A stretch of DNA of 64,000 nucleotides. It comes from Micromonospora polyrhachis. GTDB lineage: Bacteria > Actinomycetota > Actinomycetes > Mycobacteriales > Micromonosporaceae. The notes under the pieces were generated by a model, which worked only from the letters and a program-made list of their open reading frames with translations, had not been told where the DNA came from and ran no database searches. Location: contig NZ_JACHJW010000001.1 in NCBI RefSeq assembly GCF_014203835.1, forward strand, positions 4,166,501 to 4,230,500, in the 5' to 3' direction. Shown piece by piece: positions 27,304-36,399 of this stretch. Positions within the stretch are counted from its first letter, which is position 1; the number at the start of each line of letters is the position of its first letter. The translations under genes and the position numbers were made by a program.

Positions 27304-27972
27304 TTGTTGGTGATATCCGAGATGCGTGGTCAGGGCGGCGACCCGTCCCAGTTCGGCAGCGAGGCGTTCTACGCCGCGCTCGGCCGAGCCTTCGTGGCCA
27401 TGTGCGCGGTCGTACCGGTGCTGTTCGTGATCGAGGCGCTGGACATCTGGCTCGGTGCCGGCTTCGACACCCTCGGCGGCATCATCCCCCAGCGGATCGA
27501 GGGGCTCGACGGCATCTTCTTCGGTCCGTTCCTGCACCACGGCTTCGACCACCTCTACAGCAACAGCGTGCCACTGATCCTGCTCGGCACCTTCGTGCTC
27601 GCCGCCGGAGTCCGCCGTTTCCTCTACTCCACGCTGGTGATCGTCCTCATCAGCGGGCTGGGCGTGTGGATCACCGGCTCACCGAACTCGATCGTGGTCG
27701 GTGCCAGCGGAGTCGTCTTCGGCTACCTGGGTCTGCTGTTGGCCCGGGGCATCGTGGAACGCAGCTGGTGGAACCTGGCCGTGGTGCTGCTGGTGGGCAT
27801 GCTCTACGGCGGGCAGTTGATCGGGGTGTTCCCCACCAACGAACAGATCTCCTGGCAGGGGCACCTGTTCGGGCTGCTGGGCGGAATCGTCGCGGCGGTG
27901 CTCTTCCGCCGCCGGCGGCCGCGCAACGACGACGACCCGTATCGGACCGAGTCGACCCTGACCCTGCCCTGA
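27304..27972 (+). CDS. Rhomboid family intramembrane serine protease
   Basis: 222 residues from a TTG (an ATG at codon 7 is equally likely). Six membrane spans with His83/Asn87 (HHGFDHLYSNS), catalytic Ser135 in GASG, and His187 in the last span (WQGHLFGLLGG). It cleaves membrane-spanning substrates; target unknown. Its stop codon lies within a tandem repeat. Confidence 0.92.
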   Translation: MLVISEMRGQGGDPSQFGSEAFYAALGRAFVAMCAVVPVLFVIEALDIWLGAGFDTLGGIIPQRIEGLDGIFFGPFLHHGFDHLYSNSVPLILLGTFVLAAGVRRFLYSTLVIVLISGLGVWITGSPNSIVVGASGVVFGYLGLLLARGIVERSWWNLAVVLLVGMLYGGQLIGVFPTNEQISWQGHLFGLLGGIVAAVLFRRRRPRNDDDPYRTESTLTLP

Positions 27973-28020
27973 CCGGCCTGACCCTGCCCTGACCGGCCCT
28001 GCCCTGCCCTGCCCTGCCCG
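27961..28020. repeat. 20-bp and pentamer (GCCCT)n tandem repeat over the rhomboid stop codon
   Basis: ACCCTGCCCTGACCGGCC... occurs at 27961 and again at 27981, followed by at least four GCCCT units. The rhomboid TGA (27970-27972) is inside the first unit. Confidence 0.85.
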
Positions 28021-28146
28021 GTCCCGGCCTGGCAATTGGTGCCAGATCGGCGTCTTGCCGGGCCACACCACCGCCCCCTACCGTCGAACCAGCAGACGAC
28101 GCTCCCCGGGAAGTGACGCCCGGTAGCCGGAAGCGACGGTGAGCAC

Positions 28147-29115
28147 ATGCGCGAGGTCGATGTCGCCATCATCGGAGCCGGGCCGGCCGGCCTCTTCGCG
28201 GCGTACTACGCCGGCTTCCGGGGACTCTCCGTCACGGTCGTGGACGCGTTACCCGAGGCCGGTGGTCAGGTCACCGCGATGTATCCCGAGAAGGTCATCT
28301 TCGACGTCGCCGGATTTCCCTCGATCAAGGGGCGGGACCTGGTCGCCAACCTGGTCGCCCAGGCCGCGCCGTTCGCGCCGGAATACCTGCTCGGCATCCG
28401 GGCGGAGCACCTGTCGTACCTGGCCGACCGGCCGGTGGTCACCCTTTCCGACGGTGCACGACTGCACTGCGGCTCGGTGCTGATCACAGGTGGGCTGGGC
28501 AGCTTCACCCCCCGACCGCTCCCGGCGGCCAGCCACTTCACCGGCGACGGTCTGGTCTTCTTCGTACCGCACCTGGCCGATCTCGCCGGTCAGGACGTGC
28601 TGATCGTGGGCGGCGGCGACTCGGCCTTCGACTGGGCGTTGGCCCTGCAACCACTGGCCCGTTCCGTCACCCTGGTCCACCGGCGCGACCGGTTCCGGGC
28701 ACACGCCGCGACGGTGGCGCGGGTACGTCAACTCCCGGTCCGGATCGTCGTCAACGCCGAGGTGACGAAGGTCCACGGGGACGGCGCGATCGTCGGCGTC
28801 GACCTGCGGGTCAAGGGTGGCGACGCCCAGACCGTACCGGTGGACACCCTGGTCGCGGCGCTGGGCTTCACCGCCGACCTCGGGCCGTTGGCCGACTGGG
28901 GACTGACCCTGGACAGGCGGCACATCCTGGTCGACAGCACGATGGCGACCAACCTGCCCCGGATCTTCGCCGCCGGGGACATCACCGAATACCCCGGCAA
29001 GGTTCGGCTGATCGCCACCGGCTTCGGTGAGGCGGCGACGGCGGTCAACAACGCCGCCGTGGTCATCGACCCGGCCGCCCACCTCTTCCCAGGGCATTCC
29101 TCCGACGTCGGGTGA
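28147..29115 (+). CDS. Ferredoxin--NADP(+) reductase, thioredoxin-reductase-like type
   Basis: 322 residues. FAD site GAGPAGLFAAYYAGFRG, EAGGQVTAMYPEKVIFDVAGFP (the signature that separates this FNR group from thioredoxin reductase), NADPH site GGGDSAFDWA, and FAAGDITEYPGK. The redox CxxC of thioredoxin reductases is absent. It transfers electrons between NADPH and ferredoxin. ATG is preceded by a GGTGAG site. Confidence 0.9.
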   Translation: MREVDVAIIGAGPAGLFAAYYAGFRGLSVTVVDALPEAGGQVTAMYPEKVIFDVAGFPSIKGRDLVANLVAQAAPFAPEYLLGIRAEHLSYLADRPVVTLSDGARLHCGSVLITGGLGSFTPRPLPAASHFTGDGLVFFVPHLADLAGQDVLIVGGGDSAFDWALALQPLARSVTLVHRRDRFRAHAATVARVRQLPVRIVVNAEVTKVHGDGAIVGVDLRVKGGDAQTVPVDTLVAALGFTADLGPLADWGLTLDRRHILVDSTMATNLPRIFAAGDITEYPGKVRLIATGFGEAATAVNNAAVVIDPAAHLFPGHSSDVG

Positions 29116-29135
29116 GTGTCAGGAGGTGCCGACTC

Positions 29136-30134
29136 CTACCGCCTTCTGTCGTGGAAGGGACCCTTCCCAACCGCAAAGCGGGGGAGTGAGGACGCGACGG
29201 CCACCGCCGCCAGGGTCAGCAGTGCGCCCAGCACGGTGTCGATCCCCGGCCGGAGTTCGGCGGTCGTGGGAGCCACCAGATCGATCAGGACCGCCCCGAC
29301 GACCTGCCCGGCGATGGTCGACAGGCCGAGCAACAGCACACCGGTGAACCGGACCACCGCGGCGGCGATCGCGATGAAGACGATGCCGATCGGCCCGCCC
29401 AGATAGAGCCACGGCTCGGTGGGCCACTGGCCGGCCGGCCAGCCCCGTAGCGCGACGTCCACGGCGAGGGCGACGAGTAGCGCGGCCGTACCGACGAGGA
29501 AGTTGACCCCGGTGGCGGTCAGGGCACTGCCGGCGGCGACCCGTACCCGGCCGTTGACCGCCTGCTGCCAGGCGATGCCCATCCCGGCGAGCGCCGGCAA
29601 GACCGCGAACCCCAACGCCGTCGAATCGTCCAGCCGGTCGCCCACCGAGAGCAACACCGCGAGTACGGTGAGCACGGCGCCGGCGAGTCGGGCCGCCGTG
29701 ACCGGTTGCCGCCCGAGCGGGCCGATCCCGGCCCGGTCCACGGCCAGGCTGCTGGCCGACTGACCGGCGACCACGGCCACGGTGAACACCGCCACCCCCA
29801 GCGTCCCGACGGTCAGCCCCTGGGTGACCACCAGGAACGCACCACAGATGCCACCCAGACACTGCCACGGCCGCAGCGTGCCGCCCCGCAGCGCAGTACG
29901 CAAGACCGCCAGCCCGCGCCGTCCGGCCGGGACGGCGGGCACCAGCACGAGCAGCACCAGCAGCCCGACGCCGAACGAGACGGTGGCTGCGGCGATGCCG
30001 TCGTCGAGACGTACGCCCAGCTCACCATTGATGCGCGACTGTACGGCCACGGCGGCCCCGGAGGCCACGGCGAGTGCGACGCCGATCGCTCGGCGCGGCG
30101 CCGGTGGTTCCGGGGCCGTCGAGGGGTTGATCAA
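29136..30134 (-). CDS. DMT-type transporter, DUF606/YdcZ family
   Basis: 332 residues with ten membrane spans in two repeated halves, each starting like GVALAVASGAAVAVQSRINGELG and LPALAGMGIAWQQAVNGRVR. The TTG start (AACTTGATC) lies two bases after the glpX stop, with AGGA just upstream inside the glpX end; longer frames run into glpX and were rejected. The last residues (VGKGPFHDRRR) are encoded by a dispersed palindromic repeat. Substrate unknown. Confidence 0.8.
   Translation of the reverse strand: MINPSTAPEPPAPRRAIGVALAVASGAAVAVQSRINGELGVRLDDGIAAATVSFGVGLLVLLVLVPAVPAGRRGLAVLRTALRGGTLRPWQCLGGICGAFLVVTQGLTVGTLGVAVFTVAVVAGQSASSLAVDRAGIGPLGRQPVTAARLAGAVLTVLAVLLSVGDRLDDSTALGFAVLPALAGMGIAWQQAVNGRVRVAAGSALTATGVNFLVGTAALLVALAVDVALRGWPAGQWPTEPWLYLGGPIGIVFIAIAAAVVRFTGVLLLGLSTIAGQVVGAVLIDLVAPTTAELRPGIDTVLGALLTLAAVAVASSLPRFAVGKGPFHDRRR
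29153..29180. repeat. Second copy of the kinase-linker palindromic element
   Basis: GGAAGGG-A-CCCTTCC (29153-29167) followed by CAACCGCAAAGCG. The right side matches the flank of the kinase copy (CCCTTCCTAACCGGAAAGCG at 4730-4749) with two changes. It forms the 3' end of the transporter gene. Confidence 0.75.
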
Positions 30135-30135
30135 G

Positions 30136-31167
30136 TTAGTCCTGTTCTGCCAGGGGTCGGCCGTCGAAGTCGACGGCCGAGTAGAGCGCCAGCTTCTCCA
30201 GGCGGTGGTAGGAGTCGATGACGCGGATGGTGCCGCTCTTGGAGCGCATGACGATCGACTGCGTGTACGCCCCACCGGCGCGGTAGCTGACCCCGCGCAG
30301 CAGGTCACCGGAGGTGACACCCGTGGCGACGAAGAAGCAGTTGTCACCGGTCACCAGGTCGTCGGTGCCCAGCACCCGGTCGAGGTCGTGTCCGGCGGCC
30401 AGCGCCTTGTCCCGCTCCTCGTCGTCCTTGGGCCAGAGCTTCGCCTGCAACGAGCCGCCCATGCACTTGAGCGCGCAGGCGGCGGTGATCCCCTCGGGCG
30501 TACCACCGATGCCCATGAGCACATCCACCCCGGATTCGCCCCGGGCGGCGGCGATCGCACCGGCGATGTCCCCGTCGGAGATGAACCGGATCGCCGCGCC
30601 GGCCCGGCGGATGTCGCGTACCAGGTCCTTGTGTCGGGGCCGGTCCAGTACACAGACGGTGACGTCGGATACGTCGGTGCCCTTCACCTTGGCGATTCGC
30701 CGCAGGTTCTCGGCCACCCCGGCGTTGATGTCGACGACGTCGGCGTAGGCGGGCCCGACCGCCAGCTTCTCCATGTAGAAGACGGCGCTCGGGTCGAACA
30801 TGGCACCCCGCTCGGCGACCGCCAGTACGGCGAGAGCGTTCGGCATGCCCTTGCTCATCAGCGTCGTCCCGTCGATCGGGTCCACCGCCACGTCAACCTC
30901 GGGACCGGTGCCGTCCCCGACCTCCTCGCCGTTGAACAGCATCGGGGCGTTGTCCTTCTCACCCTCACCGATCACCACGACCCCGCGCATCGGGATCGAG
31001 TTGATCAGCTTGCGCATCGCGTCGACTGCGGCGCCGTCGCCGCCCTCCTTGTCGCCCCGGCCGACCCACCGTCCGGCGGCCATGGCTGCCGCCTCGGTGA
31101 CCCGAACCAGATCGAGGGCCAGGTTGCGGTCCAGATTCTGCGGGATCCGGTTGCTGCTGCTACTCAC
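30136..31167 (-). CDS. glpX: Fructose-1,6-bisphosphatase class II
   Basis: 343 residues from a GTG preceded by GGAGGAG. GlpX motifs: [11 protein letters not shown] (metal-binding Glu), [13 protein letters not shown] (phosphatase motif), and the [20 protein letters not shown] active-site loop. It hydrolyses fructose-1,6-bisphosphate in gluconeogenesis. Divergent from the DUF4245 gene, a conserved actinobacterial pair, and coupled to the downstream transporter by a 1-base gap. Confidence 0.96.
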   Translation of the reverse strand: MSSSSNRIPQNLDRNLALDLVRVTEAAAMAAGRWVGRGDKEGGDGAAVDAMRKLINSIPMRGVVVIGEGEKDNAPMLFNGEEVGDGTGPEVDVAVDPIDGTTLMSKGMPNALAVLAVAERGAMFDPSAVFYMEKLAVGPAYADVVDINAGVAENLRRIAKVKGTDVSDVTVCVLDRPRHKDLVRDIRRAGAAIRFISDGDIAGAIAAARGESGVDVLMGIGGTPEGITAACALKCMGGSLQAKLWPKDDEERDKALAAGHDLDRVLGTDDLVTGDNCFFVATGVTSGDLLRGVSYRAGGAYTQSIVMRSKSGTIRVIDSYHRLEKLALYSAVDFDGRPLAEQD

Positions 31168-31254
31168 GACGGCTCCTCCTCGCGGCGTTGCGGGGTGGAC
31201 CGGCAAACTGCGGCGTCCGTCGATGCCGCCGCCGGCATTGGAAGGAATCCTGGC

Positions 31255-31944
31255 ATGTTGGTCAACTTAACGCCGGTTCGGGGCACCGGTGGCCCGGATC
31301 GCAGCAGTCGGCCAAGCTGCGAAGATGGGTACGTGGACCTCGCCCAGCCTGCCAGCCCGAGTCAGGACGACCAGCCTGCCAGCCGTAGCCAGGACGACCG
31401 TACCCAGGATGAACCCACCCGTAACGTGGAGCCGCCGAGCTCCCAGCGGTCGGTCAAGGACATGGCCATCTCGCTGCTCGTGCTGCTCGTACCGATAGCC
31501 CTGCTGTTCGGCTTCTACCGGGCCTTCCTCGGTGGCGACCAGCCCGTGGTGGTCGATACGGCACCGGTCATCGCCCAGGCCAAGTCGGCCAACGCGTTCC
31601 CGGTCGGTGAGCCGGTCGGGTTGGCCGGGGAGTGGCGCCCGGTCACCGCCACCTTCCGCCGGTCCGACGACGGGGCGACGTTGCGCCTCGGCTACCTCAG
31701 TCCATCCGGCGGCGGCGTGCAGGTGGTGCAGAGCAGCGTGCCGGCCGAGAAACTGCTGCCCACGGAGTTGGCGGCCAGCGGCCCGGCGCAGGGCGCGACC
31801 GAACTGGCCGGCCGGAGCTGGCAGCGGTATCCGGCCCGGTCCGGCGAGCGGGCCCTGGTGCTGCTGGAACCGACCCGTACGGTGATCGTGGTCGGTGCCG
31901 CCCCCGAGTCGGAACTGCACGACCTGGCGCGTTCGCTGAGTTGA
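31255..31944 (+). CDS. DUF4245 domain membrane-anchored protein
   Basis: 229 residues if started at ATG 31255, which has AGGAA seven bases upstream; a GTG at 31333 gives a 203-residue version that starts nearer to the usual family N-terminus. Disordered Gln/Asp-rich N-terminus, one membrane span ([26 protein letters not shown]), and an extracytoplasmic DUF4245 domain ([28 protein letters not shown]...). Function unknown. Nearly always divergent from glpX. Confidence 0.88.
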   Translation: MLVNLTPVRGTGGPDRSSRPSCEDGYVDLAQPASPSQDDQPASRSQDDRTQDEPTRNVEPPSSQRSVKDMAISLLVLLVPIALLFGFYRAFLGGDQPVVVDTAPVIAQAKSANAFPVGEPVGLAGEWRPVTATFRRSDDGATLRLGYLSPSGGGVQVVQSSVPAEKLLPTELAASGPAQGATELAGRSWQRYPARSGERALVLLEPTRTVIVVGAAPESELHDLARSLS

Positions 31945-32184
31945 CCGGCTCCGCTCCGACGCCGAGTTGACCGGCTCGGCCACGACCGAGACAGGTGTGA
32001 CACTTCTGACCCGGTGCCGGGTCCGGGATCGATCGCAGATAGGCCGGCCGCCGATCGAGAAGTGACGGTCGTCTCCTTCGAGACCGGGCGAACCGGACGG
32101 CACGGCAATCAGGTGAGCGCTAGGCTCTTCGGTCTTGACCTCCGGCGGTGGATCACTGTCGGACGATTTCTGGAGTGACTTTTC

Positions 32185-33000
32185 GTGAAGATTCGACGGT
32201 GGACGATTGCCGGAGTTGTTGCAGCGACGCTGCTTACCCCCGGCCTGACCGCGTGCAACTCCGCCACCCCCGCCCCGTTCGACGCCCAGTCGGCAGCGCC
32301 GGCCATCCCCGCGGACCCGAAGGAGGCGCTGCTCGCCTCCACCAAGGAGATCGCCAAGGGCAACTTCCGGTTCGCGGTGGAGAGCAATGGGATGAACAGC
32401 ACCGGCTCGGTGCACATGCCCAGCCGGAGCGCCCAGATGTCGATGAAGGCTGCGGACGCCACCCTCGATTTCTCGATGGAAATAGAGCTCATCTACGTCG
32501 AGCCGGACAGCTACGTCAAGATGAAACTCGGCGGCGCACTCGCTGATATGCCGGAGATGGCGTCGTTGAACACCGGCAAGTACATGCACCTCGACCAGTC
32601 GAAGGTCAAGAGCATCAAGGACCTCCAGTTCGACTTCAACGACGTCGACCCGGCCGGTGCCGCCCTGCTGACCAAGGCCATCGTCGACGTCCAGAAGACC
32701 GGCGAGGGCACCTACAGCGGCAAGATCGACCTGTCCAAGGCGACCGAGGCGGGCCTGAGCGACGAGGACGTGCTCAAGGCGCTCGGTGCCCAGGCCAACT
32801 CGCTGCCGTTCACGGCGAAGCTCGACGCGCAGGGTCGGCTGACCGAGCTGGCGATCAAGGTACCGGCAGTCGGTGAGATCAAGGAGCAGGAGCTGAAGGT
32901 CACCTACTCCGACTACGGTGCGGCCACCGCGACGCAGAAGCCGGAGGCGAGCCAGACGCAGGAGGCTCCCGCCGGGGTCTACGAAATGTGGAAGGACTGA
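32185..33000 (+). CDS. Lipoprotein, LppX/LprAFG-like
   Basis: 271 residues. Signal peptide with lipobox LTAC (lipidated Cys24). The mature part resembles the LppX/LprG-like half-barrel lipoproteins (KEIAKGNFRFAVESNG..., SMEIELIYVEPDSYVKMKLGG..., GKYMHLDQSKVKSIKDL), which carry lipids across the envelope in mycobacteria. Ends Gln/Ala-rich. Terminated by a strong hairpin. Lipid-carrier role is inferred. Confidence 0.8.
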   Translation: MKIRRWTIAGVVAATLLTPGLTACNSATPAPFDAQSAAPAIPADPKEALLASTKEIAKGNFRFAVESNGMNSTGSVHMPSRSAQMSMKAADATLDFSMEIELIYVEPDSYVKMKLGGALADMPEMASLNTGKYMHLDQSKVKSIKDLQFDFNDVDPAGAALLTKAIVDVQKTGEGTYSGKIDLSKATEAGLSDEDVLKALGAQANSLPFTAKLDAQGRLTELAIKVPAVGEIKEQELKVTYSDYGAATATQKPEASQTQEAPAGVYEMWKD

Positions 33001-33011
33001 TATCTCCACCT

Positions 33012-33051
33012 CATCGAGGGGGATGGCCCGCCCGGGTCATCCCCCTCGATG
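33012..33051. terminator. Strong hairpin terminator after the lipoprotein gene
   Basis: CATCGAGGGGGATG (33012-33025) pairs perfectly with 33038-33051 around a 12-base loop. It lies between convergent genes and could serve both. Confidence 0.85.
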
Positions 33052-33103
33052 CTTTACACGAGGAATTTCTCCAGCCAGTTCCAGGCCGACCCATCGGCCC
33101 GGT

Positions 33104-33334
33104 TCAGGCGGACTCTCTGGCCTGGCGGGCCGCGTCGATCCGCTCGCGGGCCCCGTCCAGCCAGTGCTGGCAGACCTCGGCGAGCCGTTCACCGCGCTCC
33201 CAGAGCGCCAGCGACTCCTCCAGCGAGGTCCCCCCGGCCTCCAGCCGTTCGACCACCGACGCCAGTTCGGCACGGGCCTGTTCGTAGCTCAGCCGCTCGT
33301 CCGGCCCGGTCACGTTCTTCTTCTGGTCGGCCAT
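33104..33334 (-). CDS. xseB: Exodeoxyribonuclease VII small subunit
   Basis: 76 residues with the family core LSYEQARAELASVVERLEAGGTSLEESLALWERGERLAEVCQHWLDGARERI. It coats the extended helices of XseA in the nuclease that degrades single-stranded DNA. The ATG at 33334 follows an AGGA site; the longer open frame is not supported. 121 bases downstream of xseA. Confidence 0.95.
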   Translation of the reverse strand: MADQKKNVTGPDERLSYEQARAELASVVERLEAGGTSLEESLALWERGERLAEVCQHWLDGARERIDAARQARESA

Positions 33335-33455
33335 GGCGGTCCTTTCCTCGGTACATCCGGTCCGGGTCGGCGCATCCGCGGACCCGGGTCGGGATGAAGT
33401 CTCTCGTCCGCCGCAGCGGACACCCCGGCGGTGATCAGGATTGCGGCGGGCACGT

Positions 33456-34676
33456 TCAGCTGTCGACCGTTGCCGCGACCTCGCCCCGGGCGAGCCGTAG
33501 CCGCAGCGGATCGCCGGCGGCGACCTCCGCCGAGTCGCGTACCACCTGGCCATCGGCGCGCTGCACGATGGCGTACCCCCGATCCAGGGTCGCGGCCGGG
33601 GAGAGCGCGCGGAGCCGGGCCACGGTGTGTCGCAGGTCGCCGGTGGCGGTGCCCAGGCGGTGGTCGAGACAGCGGGTGGCTCGATCCCGTAACCCGGCCA
33701 CGTCGGTGGCCCGCTGATCCAGCATCACGCCGGGTCGGGCCAACACCGGCCGGGAGCGCAGCGCGTCGATCCGGTGCGACTCCCGGTCGACCAGGTTGAC
33801 GACCGCCCGGTCCAGTCGCTGCCGGGCCTGGCGGATCAACCGTGACTCCTCAGCCAGGTCGGGCACCACCCGCTTGGCCGCGTCGGTCGGGGTGGAGGCG
33901 CGGACGTCGGCCACGTAGTCGACCAGTGGCGCGTCCGTCTCGTGCCCGATGGCACTGATCACCGGGGTACGGCAGGCGAACACCGCCCGACACAGCGCCT
34001 CGTCGGAGAAGGGCAACAGGTCCTCGGTACTGCCGCCGCCCCGGGCCAGGATGATCACGTCGATCCGGTCGTCCGCGTCGAGCACCTTCAGCGCGTCGAT
34101 GATCTGCGGTACGGCGGTCGGCCCCTGCACCGCCACGTTGACGGTCCGGAACTCCACCGCCGGCCAGCGGCGCTGGGCATTGGTGAGTACGTCCCGTTCG
34201 GCGGCCGAGGCCCGACCGGTGATCAGCCCGACCCGGCCGGGCAGGAACGGCGGCCGGCGCTTGCGGGCCCGGTCGAAGAGCCCCTCCGCCGCCAGCAGCT
34301 TCTTGAGTTTCTCCAGCCGGGCCAGCAACTCGCCGAGACCGACCTGGCGGATCTCGTCGGCGCGCAGGCTGAGCGTGCCCCGGGCGGCGTAGAACTCCGG
34401 TTTGGCATGCAGCACCACCTTTGCGCCGTCAGCCAGCTCGGGTGCCCCGGCGTCCAGTACGTCCCGGTTGGTGGTTACGGTCAGGCTCAGGTCGGCCGAG
34501 GAGTCACGCAGGGTGAGGAAGACGGTGGCGGCACCGGGCCGGCGACTGATCTGGGCGACCTGACCCTCCACCCAGACCCAGCCCAGCTTGCTGATCCAGC
34601 CACTCACCTTCTGGCTGACCACCCGGACCGGCCACGGCTCGTCGGGGCTGCTGCGCGGGATCTCCGGCTGAGTCAC
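33456..34676 (-). CDS. xseA: Exodeoxyribonuclease VII large subunit
   Basis: 406 residues. N-terminal OB fold ([30 protein letters not shown]), catalytic region with [43 protein letters not shown] and [28 protein letters not shown], then long helices and DRGYAIVQ near the end. Complete and normal in length. Divergent from ispH. Confidence 0.96.
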   Translation of the reverse strand: MTQPEIPRSSPDEPWPVRVVSQKVSGWISKLGWVWVEGQVAQISRRPGAATVFLTLRDSSADLSLTVTTNRDVLDAGAPELADGAKVVLHAKPEFYAARGTLSLRADEIRQVGLGELLARLEKLKKLLAAEGLFDRARKRRPPFLPGRVGLITGRASAAERDVLTNAQRRWPAVEFRTVNVAVQGPTAVPQIIDALKVLDADDRIDVIILARGGGSTEDLLPFSDEALCRAVFACRTPVISAIGHETDAPLVDYVADVRASTPTDAAKRVVPDLAEESRLIRQARQRLDRAVVNLVDRESHRIDALRSRPVLARPGVMLDQRATDVAGLRDRATRCLDHRLGTATGDLRHTVARLRALSPAATLDRGYAIVQRADGQVVRDSAEVAAGDPLRLRLARGEVAATVDS

Positions 34677-34758
34677 CGGCCCAGCCTACGGCCAGGGGCG
34701 GACATGGCCGCTCGGTGCGACTCCGGGCGGTCCCGGTGCCGACACGTAGACTGGACGG

Positions 34759-35751
34759 GTGACCGAGGCCCAGGCGACCACAGAGACCGGCAAGCGCGTG
34801 CTACTGGCCAAGCCCCGTGGCTACTGCGCTGGCGTGGACCGTGCGGTGCAGACCGTGGAGGAAGCGCTCAAGCTCTACGGTGCCCCGATCTACGTACGCA
34901 AGCAGATCGTGCACAACAAGCACGTCGTGTCGACCCTGGAGCAGCAGGGGGCGATCTTCGTGGAGGAGAACGAGGAGGTGCCGGAGGGTGCCACCGTGAT
35001 CTTCTCGGCGCACGGCGTCGCCCCCGAGGTGCACGAGCAGGCCAAAACCCGCTCGCTCAAGGCGATCGACGCGACCTGCCCCCTGGTGACCAAGGTCCAC
35101 CAGGAGGCCAAGCGGTTCGCCGCCGAGGACTACGACATCCTGCTGATCGGTCACGAGGGGCACGAGGAGGTCATCGGCACCTCCGGCGAAGCTCCCGAGC
35201 ACATCCAGCTCATCGACGGGCCGCACGACGCGGACAAGGTCACCGTCCGCGACCCGAACAAGGTCGTCTGGCTCTCGCAGACCACGCTGTCGGTCGACGA
35301 GACACTGGAGACGGTGGCCCGGCTCAAGAAGCGACTGCCCATGTTGCAGTCGCCGCCCAGCGACGACATCTGCTACGCCACCTCCAATCGGCAGCAGGTG
35401 GTCAAGGAGATCGCCCCCGAGTGCGACGTGGTGATCGTGGTGGGCTCGCGCAACTCGTCCAACTCGGTACGCCTGGTCGAGGTCGCCCTGGGTGCCGGTG
35501 CCGGTGCCGGCCACCTGGTGGACTATGCCTCGGAGATCGCCGACGAGTGGTTGACCAACGCCCGTACGGTGGGCCTGACCTCGGGAGCCAGCGTCCCCGA
35601 CGACCTGGTCATGCAGGTCCTGGAGCATCTCGCGGCCCGGGGTTTCACCGACGTGACCGAGGTGACCACCGCCGACGAACGGCTCACCTTCTCCCTGCCG
35701 CAGGAACTCAAGCGCGACATGAAGGCCGCCGCGGCCCGCGCCGCCTCCTGA
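34759..35751 (+). CDS. ispH: 4-hydroxy-3-methylbut-2-enyl diphosphate reductase
   Basis: 330 residues with the three iron-sulphur Cys: Cys23 ([11 protein letters not shown]), Cys107 ([11 protein letters not shown]) and Cys205 ([10 protein letters not shown]), and [11 protein letters not shown]. Last step of the MEP isoprenoid pathway, producing IPP and DMAPP for prenyl synthases such as that at 20645. GTG start. Divergent from xseA, an arrangement also remembered in M. tuberculosis (Rv1108c/Rv1110). Confidence 0.97.
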   Translation: MTEAQATTETGKRVLLAKPRGYCAGVDRAVQTVEEALKLYGAPIYVRKQIVHNKHVVSTLEQQGAIFVEENEEVPEGATVIFSAHGVAPEVHEQAKTRSLKAIDATCPLVTKVHQEAKRFAAEDYDILLIGHEGHEEVIGTSGEAPEHIQLIDGPHDADKVTVRDPNKVVWLSQTTLSVDETLETVARLKKRLPMLQSPPSDDICYATSNRQQVVKEIAPECDVVIVVGSRNSSNSVRLVEVALGAGAGAGHLVDYASEIADEWLTNARTVGLTSGASVPDDLVMQVLEHLAARGFTDVTEVTTADERLTFSLPQELKRDMKAAAARAAS

Positions 35752-35815
35752 GGCTGACACCGTTCGACTGCGTCGAACAGGGAACGGTTGATCGGCGCGG
35801 GGCATCATATTCGGT

Positions 35816-36244
35816 ATGAGAACGATCAGGATCGTCGCATCCGCCATGCTCGCTTGCCTGGTCCTGAGCGCGTGCGCCCAGGACGGCCCGACCGGCACGT
35901 CCCCGACCCCGACCGCATCGGAGGGAACACCGGTGACCACTCCGCCCGTCGACCCCGGCAGCACCGATTCCGGCAACCCGTCGCCGCCGCCCGGCAAGTC
36001 CCCCGTGCCTCGGCCACCCGGTAGGACGACCCCACCGTCCGACACGATCACCATCAGCGGCACGATCATCGCCGGGGTCGAGGCCGGCTGTGTGCTGCTC
36101 GACCGCTACCTGCTCCTGGGTGGCCCGCGTGAGCTGCTGCGCGCTGGGGCGACGGTGACGGTGACCGGCCGGGTGCAGCCGGGCCTGATGACCACCTGCC
36201 AGCAGGGCACCCCGTTCGTGGTGGAGAGCGCCAAGGCCGCCTGA
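35816..36244 (+). CDS. Small lipoprotein with OB-like (DUF5818-type) domain
   Basis: 142 residues: lipobox LSAC (Cys20), a Thr/Pro/Ser-rich linker (about 24-75), and a beta-rich domain (ITISGTIIAGVEAGCVLLDRYLLLGG...ATVTVTGRVQPGLMTTCQQGTPFVVE) typical of small OB-like secreted domains. Between it and ispH lies a small TTCGACTGCGTCGAA hairpin. Function unknown. Confidence 0.75.
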   Translation: MRTIRIVASAMLACLVLSACAQDGPTGTSPTPTASEGTPVTTPPVDPGSTDSGNPSPPPGKSPVPRPPGRTTPPSDTITISGTIIAGVEAGCVLLDRYLLLGGPRELLRAGATVTVTGRVQPGLMTTCQQGTPFVVESAKAA

Positions 36245-36343
36245 GTGTCGCCGAGGTTCACGAGTCAGTGCCCGCAACTGCCTAGACCCGTGAGTCAGTG
36301 ACCGCAGCGCAGCCTAGGGCCGCGAGGTAGCGGCCGCAAACGG

Positions 36344-36381
36344 CACGGAGCCCGTCCCTCCGAGGAGGAACGGGCTCCGTG
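36344..36381. terminator. Terminator between lipoprotein and subtilase genes
   Basis: CACGGAGCCCGT (36344-36355) and ACGGGCTCCGTG (36370-36381) are exact complements around a 14-base loop. The genes converge here, so it may act in both directions. Confidence 0.8.
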
Positions 36382-36399
36382 GCTATCCGAAGCGGTACG

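Noticed and set aside
31267-33009. A 580-codon minus-strand frame over the DUF4245 and lipoprotein genes
   Set aside because: Overlaps two recognised plus-strand genes and has shadow-like composition.
35759-35788. Terminator between ispH and the small lipoprotein gene
   Set aside because: Two mutually exclusive short stems (ACCGTTC/GAACGGT and TTCGA/TCGAA); too weak to call.
33942-35819. A 625-codon plus-strand frame over xseA and ispH
   Set aside because: Covers both genes in a wrong frame; no protein family.
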